The notes under the pieces are model-generated. The model was not told the origin of the DNA. It did no database searches and worked only from the letters and a program-made list of their open reading frames with translations. This document shows positions 1-9,114 of a stretch of DNA of 64,000 nt, piece after piece. Within the stretch, counting starts at the first letter, position 1; each line of letters opens with the position of its first letter. The DNA comes from Meandrina meandrites (lineage: Eukaryota; Cnidaria; Anthozoa; Scleractinia; Meandrinidae), in the NCBI GenBank assembly GCA_963693305.1, contig OY855912.1:700001-764000 (forward strand), in the 5' to 3' direction. Made by a program: the position numbers and the translations under genes.

Positions 1-876
1 GGTCTTGTTTAGTTTTGTGTTTTCATAGTTTTGCGTTTATTAAGTTTTAGTGTATTTAGTATTCTTTTGTTAAGTAGGATTTTTTGTACATGTTATATCT
101 ATTTGCATATTGTATATTATATTCGTTCGCGTGTAATTTATTTCGTTAGTTGGGTTTCAAGTTTAAGTTCGGCTGGTGGTTTGTTACAGCGGCAAGTTCG
201 TCTTTAGTTTGGTCACATTCGTCTTTTACCGCATTCAATGTTCGTTGTAAGTTGGGATTAAAGTTTGTATTGGCATGATCAGAATGCGAGTGATAAGAGT
301 TTCCGCCAACACACCAGATAGTAACGTTAATTATTATATGGCCGTGTCTCACAAAGACTGGGAACTACCAAATTCGCGAATTTGATTGGCTAAAATCGAT
401 ATTGACCGCGGTCTAGATTTTCCCATCTAGACCGGCATCTAGACCGGTTGGAGGCGGTTGCACTTACGTTGAGAAGTTTACAAAAAAAAATTGCAAAAAC
501 GTGGACTTTTTTCTGCTAAAAAAAATTCTTCTTTAGTATAAATGGTCATAAATCAACTGGACATTTCATTTTGATGTAAAAGAAGTGATAGTATGAGGAG
601 GCGGGAAAAATTTGTTGCGCGGTGTTCACTTCTTGAGTTGAATGAAACACGCGAGGAAAGCAAGCGAGAGAGTTTTCTTCTGAAGATTTTCCTCGGGCAA
701 TCTCCTCCTAAATCGTCTTTTCATCCTGGAAAATTGTGACAACAATTAAGGTTTACGGGAAGATCTAAAGCAATAGCTTTTCTGGAAATTATACGCCTTG
801 TGCAAGACAAGTGAAGCAAGTGTTTACATATTGTCCTTGTTTACGGCTCCACGGCTGTCTTCAAGAGTACTACATT
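1..876. other. Non-coding stretch without a supported gene
   Basis: AT-rich sequence. Open frames here are short, lack splice context or homology to any family I recognise, and are not reported as genes. A small inverted motif around 410-450 (two copies of the tctagaccgg word facing a ggtctaga word) is the only structure I noticed. Confidence 0.5.
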
Positions 877-1235
877 ATGCATAGGAGACCCAAGCGTAAA
901 ATGTAGGGACTGGAACTGAAAATTGAACCTCATCAAAAGTATAGGTATTTTCTTGAATAAAGTTTATTAAACACTGCCTGGTGTCATTTTTTGTCATTCT
1001 ACCGAGTTTCAGCGAGATTTGAGCGATTTTAGGTTTTTTAGCCCTAGTCTCTTATTATAACGCTGTAGGGCTAAAAAACCTAAAATCGCTCAAATCTCGC
1101 TGAAACTCGGTAGAATGACAAAAAATGACACCAGGCAGTGTTTAATAAACTTTATTCAAGAAAATACCTATACTTTTGATGAGGTTCAATTTTCAGTTCC
1201 AGTCCCTACATTTTACGCTTGGGTCTCCTATGCAT
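877..1235. repeat. Near-perfect long inverted repeat (foldback/MITE-like)
   Basis: The arm at 877-1046 is matched by its reverse complement at 1066-1235. Every paired segment I compared keeps the same coordinate sum, so the 170-bp arms align without indels around a 19-bp spacer. If the element ends are GCATAGG and CCTATGC (879 and 1233), both sides are flanked by ATTAT, a candidate 5-bp target-site duplication. There is no coding capacity. This fits a recently inserted non-autonomous DNA transposon or foldback element. The superfamily cannot be assigned from the ends alone. Confidence 0.8.
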
Positions 1236-1893
1236 TATGCTGAAACGAAATTGCACTCAGATTCGATGAAGTGTATTGAAGTATAAAAGGACAAGATCAA
1301 GATAGATTGAAAGGTAACAAACTTAACTGAAGTGCTGAACCTAATTTTACGTCGAGCACTGAATGGAATTGTGTCAGCTTTCTGGTCCTCCCGTAAATTA
1401 TTTGCTGCTTTTCTTCTTCGTCCAGTCGCTCTGGACAAGTATTTTTAATTAAACATTTCGCATCAATCCCTTCAGTTTTACATAGTTGAGTCAACTATGG
1501 CATTTTTGTGGTATTTGTGTGGTTTTAGGGAAGGCACTGTCGATTATTGACGCGAAAAAAGGTTAACAAGAACGAGCAAACTTTGGCAAATTTTCGTTCA
1601 GTTCACAGGCACGAAATCAAAACACCAACTAGAAACGAATATGCGAAGTAATTGCAAGGTGGGACGTTAAAAGCAATAAACACGATTAAAAGCAACTAAA
1701 ATACCCGTAAGAATATTCTGTCAGTCGATTAAAGAGGCTAGAGAAGTTGAAAACATATCTGCCGGTGATATCGACCTTCTCTTGTTCTAATTTTTCCGCG
1801 ATCGCCGTTCACTAGCAACATGTTAGCGAGTATGGCGAACCGAAGCGAATTTTTCAGCTGAAAAGTTGTCTAGTTTGGCCATATAATAAACAT
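1236..1893. other. Intergenic, no gene seen
   Basis: Two overlapping short minus-strand open frames around 1235-1494 show no family resemblance and no splice support. I see nothing else in this stretch. Confidence 0.4.
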
Positions 1894-2028
1894 CTTATTA
1901 ACCGAGCTTAGTCGGTCTGTATGGGAGAATCTTGACCTCGGTCATGAGTACAGACCTCACTGCGTTCGGTCTGTACTCACGACCTCGGTCAAGATTCTCC
2001 CATACAGACCTCCTGCTCGGTTAATAAG
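1894..2028. repeat. Imperfect palindromic repeat, about 135 bp
   Basis: The outer arms cttattaaccgag (1894-1906) and ctcggttaataag (2016-2028) are exact reverse complements. The inner arms starting with ggtctgtatgggagaatc (1914) pair with the sequence ending at 2010, shifted by two bases. A third inner pair (agtacagacc / ggtctgtact) closes the centre. The whole segment can fold into one long hairpin. It is likely a small non-autonomous foldback element. Confidence 0.7.
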
Positions 2029-3268
2029 AGCTAATTGAAATAAATTTATTATAATCCGAATACATGACTTCATGCTAATTTATGTTCAAATATAAGTGTT
2101 AATTGGCGACGAGCGCGTAAAATTGTTAAACTGTGTTACGTAAAATAAATTATAGACTATATATTAAAAACACCTGTGAATGCCGGCTTCAGAAGCAGAA
2201 GTGGGATTAAATAACTTAACAAGGCACTCCCGGAACAATGTTAAAAATAATATTTTGTGGTTAAATCTTATGTTTCCGAAAGTAATCAAATTCCTCCTTT
2301 CTTATTCATTTATGTAATATTTCTGCTAACTTAAGTTAGTACAAATGTTCAACAATCAAGGGTTGTTACCTTCAAGAATTTCAAATCGCATTTCTTTGCT
2401 CAATGTAGAGTAAGACTCTGTTGTCAAGACCAAGCCTGCTGTAAAAACCACGAACAACAACAAAACAGGAACAATCGGAAAACGTAACGTCGTCTTGATC
2501 ATGTTGAATTGTTCACGCGCTGTAGAGTAGAAAATAGTTTTCTCACGTTTTCAAGTTATAACAAGTTATTGAAAAGTGTTTGTAGGTTCAAAGCAAATCT
2601 GATGGTAGCATTTATGATTTATGGATTAGAAAACGTTATTCGCTACACTATATCGGGTCCACTGAAATTACTCTTGTAAATAATTTTTTAACCTTCATGT
2701 TTACCGCAAAATATAAATCGACAAAAAACATTTCTTACCATTTTGGCCTCGGTACCCTCATACAGCATAAAGCAAAACTGCAAACAGTTGGAAAAACCAA
2801 AATCAAATCCTGACCCAGTTTTCGATCATATCTAAGCAGAAATGCTGATAATAGCATAACAAATACTAACACGCTAAAAGGTGTCAGATATACTTTATAT
2901 CCGGAGTTGGGACGAAACGTTAAGCATGCCTTCTGATTGGACGATGCGTTAATATTCCACGTTAGAAGTGATATCTGGCACTTTACTGGTTTATCAAGAC
3001 CCCGCGTGCTTGACAACGAAGTTAATCACTGTTACGTAATAAAAATTAATGGCATAGTCGCTTTTGGGGACAAGGAACCTTCCCGTGCATCACGACACCT
3101 GTTAAGATCCAACTGGAAAATTAAATTTTCATCGGCGTTGTATTCAGATCAAAAAAAGTAAATAAAGCGTGGGCTGCTTTGTCAGGTCATGAAAACAGAC
3201 ATAAATGATCGCAGTAAGCGAAATTTTCCAGTAGATAAATCAGAATTGATACAATATTTATTACCTTG
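2029..3268. other. Intergenic, no gene seen
   Basis: AT-rich sequence with short open frames on both strands (for example 2735-3016 minus and 2937-3161 plus) that overlap each other and show no recognisable domain. I see no RNA gene or repeat structure here. Confidence 0.4.
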
Positions 3269-3783
3269 TTGTTACTTTTTTTCGCGGGACTTAATTTTCG
3301 CGATTTAAAAATAAAAGGTTTTCGCGAAAACTAACCACGCGAAATTTGATACCCTGCTATATAATTCTTTACTTGACTTTAACGTCAGTTTAGTACATAA
3401 TAAGTAAAGGGTGAGTCTTCCTCTCGAAGATCCATTTGGAAAACTAACGATGTCCTACAGCCGCAAGCACAAACGAACGGTCTCATGTAGTATCGTAAAT
3501 AATATCTAATATAATATCTCTGCTTTGTTGTATTGAAGCATGTCAAATTGTTTACAGTTTCTTATTGTTATACGGTTTTCTTCAGTTTCGCTGAAAACTA
3601 CTGCCTTGGAAAATGAATAAAAATCAGTTTGGCCAATTCTGAGACTAATTGTTTGTTAATGCAGATCAGTATTTTGGCAATTTTCGCGAAATTAAGCTCC
3701 TTTTAATCGCGAAATGTAAGTTCCGCGAAATATGCCCGTTCCCAGTTTTCGCGAAATTTAGTTGCCGCGAAAATAAGTAACAA
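3269..3783. mobile_element. MITE-like element with TTGTTACTT termini
   Basis: The left end TTGTTACTTTTTTTCGCGG is mirrored at the right end by CCGCGAAAATAAGTAACAA (reverse complement TTGTTACTTATTTTCGCGG). Inside, the words ttttcgcgaaa, cgcgaaatttg and cgcgaaatgt recur in both orientations near each end, extending an imperfect terminal inverted repeat inward. The interior of about 515 bp has no transposase frame. This is best read as a non-autonomous DNA transposon. Confidence 0.65.
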
Positions 3784-4221
3784 TAAGTTATGCTCCCGCG
3801 CGTTAGATTATCAAGAATAAACTTTTATTCTTTCCCATGCTAGTTTGTGAGTTAACACTCAAATAAAAACTGTATCAGGAGTGATGATCTATTATGGCAA
3901 ATTGCCTGTTCCAGAGCATCAGAAAATTTAAAGAAATTTATTTTCGTTGGTTATTTGTAATTTTTAAGTCGGAATGACCAGCTCGTAAATTTGTATGCTT
4001 TCCAATTATCTAACGCAAAGAATTATTTTGGGAGTGAAACATATGGCGTTCTTTGTCATTTCGCACTTACCTATGAATCGAAAATTATCGCTACAACTAA
4101 AATAAACTTTTTGAGATTCCTTAATACTTTATATAAATATTTAGAAAAAATGATGAACAAGTTAATCCTCCACCAGTTTGTTGCTTTTGAGAGGCAGCCA
4201 CTATTGAAACAAAACCACTAC

Positions 4222-4374
4222 TGAAGGTGATAAGTGATCGTCGCAGTGAATTTCCAATTTAAGCAATTGGAATGAAGAAGCCTGAAAAAAAAAATCAGGG
4301 CTTTTTTTTTTCAGGCTTCTTCATTCCAATTGCTTAAATTGGAAATTCACTGCGACGATCACTTATCACCTTCA
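4222..4374. repeat. 73-bp inverted repeat made from tRNA-repeat spacer
   Basis: The arm at 4222-4294 is the reverse complement of 4302-4374 (constant coordinate sum, homopolymer runs included) around a 7-base loop tcagggc. The right arm is the same sequence that follows the tRNA-like unit at 4552-4626, so the left arm is an inverted copy of that spacer. The result is a cruciform-capable junction directly upstream of the tRNA-like sequence. Confidence 0.8.
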
Positions 4375-4516
4375 TATACATCCGCAGTTCTTATATGAAT
4401 CATTTCATATACTATACGTCATTTCACTCCTTTCACGGGAAAATAAGAACTCACAATTGACCTTGCTCCCTATGTGTGGCTTCATAGCTCAGTTGGTAGA
4501 GCATCGCACCGGTATC

Positions 4517-4550
<34 letters not shown>

Positions 4551-4660
4551 TGATTTTTTTTTTCAGGCTTCTTCATTCCAATTGCTTAAATTGGAAATTC
4601 GCTGCGACGATCACTTATCACCTTCACCTTCTTATATGAATCATTTCATATACTATACGT
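4302..4660 (+). repeat. tRNA-derived tandem repeat unit (spacer, tRNA-like, spacer)
   Basis: The spacer beginning tcaggcttcttcattcc occurs at 4311 and again at 4563, about 252 bp later, with the tRNA-like sequence between the copies. The word cttatatgaatcatttcat recurs at 4390 and 4631, so the second spacer carries an 11-bp deletion. The unit is therefore spacer plus tRNA-like head repeated with a period near 250 bp. A diverged copy of the spacer is seen again at about 24706-24830. Transcription by RNA polymerase III is an inference from the A/B boxes. Confidence 0.7.
4478..4550 (+). tRNA. tRNA-Thr-like sequence (probable repeat-borne pseudo-tRNA)
   Basis: The 73-nt cloverleaf fits: acceptor arms GGCTTCA/TGAAGCC pair at all seven positions, the D arm is GCTC/GAGC with loop AGTTGGTA, and the T arm is ACGGG/CCCGT with loop TTCGAAT. 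A and B box words for RNA polymerase III are present, and a T run starts a few bases downstream (4553). The anticodon arm is weak: TCGCA/CGCGG has a mismatch at its last pair. The loop CCGGTAT puts GGT (Thr) at the anticodon, but position 33 is C rather than the near-invariant U. With the duplicated spacer on both sides, this is more likely a tRNA-derived repeat unit than a working tRNA gene. Confidence 0.6.
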
Positions 4661-5458
4661 CAAAACCATTACTGTTCATCGAACTGGTGGAAATCGCGAG
4701 TTCCCCCGGGGATGTTGGTATGATCAGGGTTTGTCAAAATTGTGTGATAAAGTCAAATCCATTGGTTTTAGAAATGATCTGTTCCACAAGCTTTGCGTCG
4801 CTGTTTGGTCGCGTGCCGTTATGGGATTGATAGTGCGCAGTTCGCTTTGCGTTGTGGGGCTGTTGCTCGCCTTCTTACCATCTACCCTCCGCGCAGCCCC
4901 CGCGCTCCTTGTTTTCCCGCCTTACCACTTCAACTGACCGGCGCCACGGGACTAGGGAGGGGTTCGCAATATCCGTAATTAAACACAAACAATGCGTTTT
5001 GTTTTAGAAATGGTAGCGCTACAGATATAGGGGTGGTGGTCTCGATTTCTTTTTCAATGCTAAGGAAGTCTCGGGCTCGCAGAAAATGTATCAGTCTCGC
5101 CGTCTCGCAAAGTCTCGCATTTACCATTCGACACCCCTAGATATGCAATGTATAAATAATATTTTTGAACAATACATTATTTATGGTTGTCAAAAATTTG
5201 TCTCAGTAAACAACCCCTTCGTTTCTACGTTTTTATATTTTGAGAAAGATAATTGCCGCGCATTTCGCACAAGAGAGAACCCAAGCCGCGGAGCGAAATG
5301 ACGTACAATGTTCTTTATCAAATTATAAAGACATAAGAACGGAGTTCTAGTTCCTTTTTTCAAACTGATACAGGGTAAAAATGCAAAGGAACGAGGTTAA
5401 AAACAACATTTTTATTGACGCGTACCTTTAACATCTCTATTCTAAATACTCTGATATT
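4661..5458. other. Intergenic, locally GC-rich, no gene seen
   Basis: 4676-4960 is more GC-rich than its surroundings and shows no supported coding frame. Around 5028-5140 the words aggggtg and cacccct face each other, with repeated gtctcgc words between them. This may be another short inverted-repeat element, but the ends are not clear enough to call. Confidence 0.35.
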
Positions 5459-5761
5459 CACAGGGAGACCACAGAAGTTGAGGAAATTAATAATTAATAA
5501 ATAATATTACTCACCTGGTTCCGCTTGTTTCCTGCGTTGTTTTTCTAATGTACAGTCGGAGTCGATAGACACGACAGCACTGTCATCGTGTGCAGAACGG
5601 ATCTGCGATATGCTAATTTACTGCCTAAAATGTGCTTTGCTGTCGTATCTATCGTCCTGACTGTACATTAGGAAAACAAACACAGGAAACGAACGGTACC
5701 ACGTGAGTAATATATTTTTTATTAATTTATTAGTTTCCTCAACTATTGTGGTCTCCTCGTG
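5459..5761. repeat. Imperfect inverted repeat of about 300 bp
   Basis: The left arm at about 5459-5580 and right arm at about 5638-5761 are diverged reverse complements. Shared blocks include gagaccaca/tgtggtctc, attactcac/gtgagtaat, taatgtacagtc/gactgtacatta and cgatagacacgacagc/gctgtcgtatctatcg. Divergence between the arms suggests an old foldback element. There is no coding capacity. Confidence 0.65.
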
Positions 5762-6705
5762 CTCTGATAAAAAAGGCTTTTGTTCTGGAAAGATACCCGC
5801 AAGAATCCAAGCTATTTTATTAAAAGAAATTAAGATCCAGCTCAATGAAAATGTTGTTAATCGGAGTCAGCATCAACTTGTGCAAAAATAGAACCCTGGT
5901 AGGAAGACAAAATGTTTGTTCTATGCTCAGCCTTACATGACACATTGCAGGGCCTATGGTAGGTTAATTAATTTGCACGACTATAAATAATCAGCATTAG
6001 AATAAACTCCTGGTGACAAGTCAAAATATTTGCTTTATACTTAGATTTTATGACATGAAGCAGTACCTAGAGAAGGTGTCTCATCGAAAATGAGTTCTTT
6101 TCCCTGAGTTCTCTAGGAGAGAAAATTGATTTTTTCTGGGATTTTCTTTGTCAAATTGCTTTATCACTGTTTTTCCTTGTCTCTCGAGTTTCTTTTGCAT
6201 ACGGCTCGCTGCACTGTATTATCCTTTTCTAAAACAAACATTCTGTCTTGTTTCCAGGGTTCTTTTCTTACTCAGATGACATGTAACCAGGAGAGTTGAA
6301 AAGCAGGGATGGGTTTATCAGTGAAACGTCTTTGTTCCAGAGTCCAAGCGACATTTGTGTGTAAAACTAGTGATTGTTTAAGATAAAACTTTCTTGTGCA
6401 CAAATACCGGGTCTAAAAAAATGACGAGTGTGATATGGTTCACTCAAGAGTAGTCTAAATACAGTGGTGGAAATATTCAGATTACTTTAAAATTAAATAC
6501 TTTATCAATCCGCTAACTTAATTGTCTATGCAAATTTGTAATTTGGAAGGAAGTTTGGGAAAAGTCAAAGCTTCGCACCATCTGAAGTTTTGACATCAGT
6601 TCCAGGGGAACGTTTTTATGCACCATTGAGTCTTTCAAGATCAAACTAGTGTAGTGTATGTTTTTGTCGATAATTGCGGGAAAGGTTTCTTAGAAAGCAC
6701 AAATT
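5762..6705. other. Upstream flank of the first GPCR gene
   Basis: There is no supported gene between the inverted repeat and the receptor start. AT-rich, with no clear TATA or initiator assignable by eye. I see nothing else notable. Confidence 0.35.
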
Positions 6706-7623
6706 ATGGCAGATCCTTTTGGTGAGTCATCAAAGCGAACCGAGACATCAAATTCGCTATATTCTCTGTACACAGTCAACAGCATACTCAACGCTTTCTT
6801 ATCATACACCGCCATTATGTTGAATATTGTAACAATCTACGCCATTAGAAAAACTGCGTCGTTGTCAAATCCTTTAAAAACATTGCTTCTGAGTCTTGCT
6901 ATTTCGGATCTTGGTGTCGGCTTACTGGTTCAACCTTTTTATATCGCCCTGCTGGTAAGGCGCATAGAAGACTACAATCGTCATTTGAGCATCTACACTG
7001 CCTTTGCACCCATCGTAACTTTATTTTCTTTTGCGTCGCTGTTTGGTGTCACGGCTCTAAGTGTAGACAGATTCTTGGCTATTCATCTTCATCTCAGATA
7101 CCAGGAACTTGTGACTCACAAGCGTGTTGTTTCTGTAGTGATCTCGATATGGGTATTCAGTGCATTTCTGTCGTTAATTACATTGTGGACCCCGACGAAT
7201 GTTTCTTACGTGATTTTTTCCGTTGTTGATCTTGTATGTATCATAACAACAACATTTCTTAACTACAAGATATTTGTAGCAGTAAGACGTCTCACAAATC
7301 AAGTTCAGGTTGTTCAAGTGCAAGAATCACAACATGTAGAACATAACGATGAAATGGCAAATGCTGCGAGCATCAGAAAATCTGCGGTTGGTACTTTCTA
7401 CGTGTATCTTGTATTTTTGGTTTGTTACTTGCCACAGATTTGCAGTTATGTTGTTCTTATGTTCTCTGCATCAAGAACTGTTAGACAGGTGCTGTTACTT
7501 TGCACTTTAACCATGGTATTTCTCAATTCGTCTCTTAACCCTGAAGTTTACTGCTTGAAAATGAGACACTTTCGTCGCGCCGTTATAGATTTACTGCGAA
7601 ATATTTTTACATGTTGCAACTGA
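6706..7623 (+). CDS. Class A rhodopsin-like GPCR, intact, intronless
   Basis: This is a 305-residue seven-helix receptor in a single frame, with a short N-terminus and a very short C-tail ending in a Cys pair. TM1 (about 26-48) carries the N of the LNIVTI segment. TM2 (58-82) has Asp68 in LAISDLG. TM3 ends in the DRF variant of DRY (121-123), followed by AIHLHLRY. TM6 has CYLP instead of CWxP. TM7 has NPEVY (278-282) and then a KMRHFRR helix 8. The usual Cys at the top of TM3 is missing, and the second extracellular loop is very short and has no Cys, as in melanocortin-type receptors. The ligand cannot be predicted. It is the only plus-strand member of the local paralog group and lies upstream of the 30-bp minisatellite. 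ATG at 6706 gives the length shared with its paralogs. Confidence 0.9.
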   Translation: MADPFGESSKRTETSNSLYSLYTVNSILNAFLSYTAIMLNIVTIYAIRKTASLSNPLKTLLLSLAISDLGVGLLVQPFYIALLVRRIEDYNRHLSIYTAFAPIVTLFSFASLFGVTALSVDRFLAIHLHLRYQELVTHKRVVSVVISIWVFSAFLSLITLWTPTNVSYVIFSVVDLVCIITTTFLNYKIFVAVRRLTNQVQVVQVQESQHVEHNDEMANAASIRKSAVGTFYVYLVFLVCYLPQICSYVVLMFSASRTVRQVLLLCTLTMVFLNSSLNPEVYCLKMRHFRRAVIDLLRNIFTCCN

Positions 7624-9114
7624 GAAATTTACAGATTCTCTAAGATCAAGACGTTTGAATGATAACGGCAAATACGAGGATGCAACGACTCTTCCAGAAG
7701 AAAACGTTGTATACAAAAAATTACGTTGTTAACGTACGTCAAAAGCTTGATATCTGTGCCAGATAGCAGGTGCATGGAGGGGAAAGGGAAAAAGTTACGG
7801 ACAATCCCGAAGATTAACAGATCTAGATAAAGTGTGCTATTTCAAGCGTCCGTTATTCTTCAATCCATTCTTCCATTTGTAGGCAACATTGGAAAATCGA
7901 TACGAATATAATTCTAAAGTGCTTGTACAATGTGAACTATGAAAATGATCTTCCCGCTTCCCTCAATAGTTTTACTGAGACGAACGTTTTCCTACGGGAA
8001 GTAAACTGAACTCATTCTTACAATGCAGTCCAACGCGTTTGGCGACTTTTCAATTATATTTTTCAGTTGAGGCCTTTCTTGAAAATGTAAATATTGTTTG
8101 CCAACCAGACTGTTATCAGCGTTAGTTATTTAATTTCTTTCGGGAGATCTTCACACAAATAAAAGAAAACTGCAAACGTCTAAGCGATTAGTGATCTAAG
8201 GTGAGTTGTAATTCATAAAGCGTTTCTTGATGTAATTAACTGAGTGACTGACAAACTGAAATAAATGGAGCAAAAAAAAAACAAGTCCGGGAAATTGAAT
8301 AGACACTGTTTATTTCCGATATTTTCTAGGCGTCTTATGTCCAATGAAAAACGTCAAGCCAACAACATTTCAAATGAATGGATCGATGTTTTTCTTGTAA
8401 TTACTCAAGGCAATGTTATTGAATATATGTACAGTGCTTTATTTTCAATTCCCCCTTTTTTGTTACAGGCAGTGAACTTGTTCCGGATGAAATGGCGGCA
8501 TTGCACGATCCTCTTCGACGCTTATATTCGGTAACAGGAGAGCTAAAATTATCAACCAATAATATCTTCCGAATTACCCAGAAACAAGTTCAGTATTAAT
8601 CCAGTAAGGTGAACATTTCGTTTAAAAACATAACGATGAATTTACGATAGAACAGTTATAGAGCTCTGTAACGCGATATTTTCAATCACCAAAACGGTGA
8701 TTTGAGATTCCATGATTTATTACCATATTTAAACCACGTGGAACGTTAATGAAAGCATTGCACACCGGCAAACTAGCTGGCGCGTCCTTTAGACTCTGCT
8801 CATCAAATCTGTTGGACGCACCGTTACCATAGCTAAGCGTACGGGCCACGTAAATAAACTTACACTTACATACTTATACTTTGTAGTTGAATAGCGTTAT
8901 CCATCCTTTGACCAACCGGAACCTGGTGTATAGCTCCATCTGCGACTCACCATAACTAGCCAATAGTATCATTAACGGGTTTTGACTACAGAAAGGAAGG
9001 AGTTCCGTTTGCCCACATCCCAAAGGACCGGTTAAACCTTGTATAGTTTTTGTATTATGTATTTACAGCAGTGATTAATTTAGCCTTAGCATATTGATAG
9101 TTCTACTTCTTAGA
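7624..9114. other. Intergenic between GPCR gene and minisatellite
   Basis: No gene is supported. A plus-strand open frame at 8265-8534 (starting MEQKKNKSG) has low-complexity Lys-rich sequence and no recognisable domain, and I do not call it. The last kilobase before the array is unique-looking sequence. Confidence 0.4.

Noticed and set aside
4457..4639. Open frame with translation FIAQLVEHRTGIAEVTGSNPV
   Set aside because: It is the translation of the tRNA-like sequence and its spacer. Such peptides appear as spurious proteins in automated annotations, and no gene is implied.
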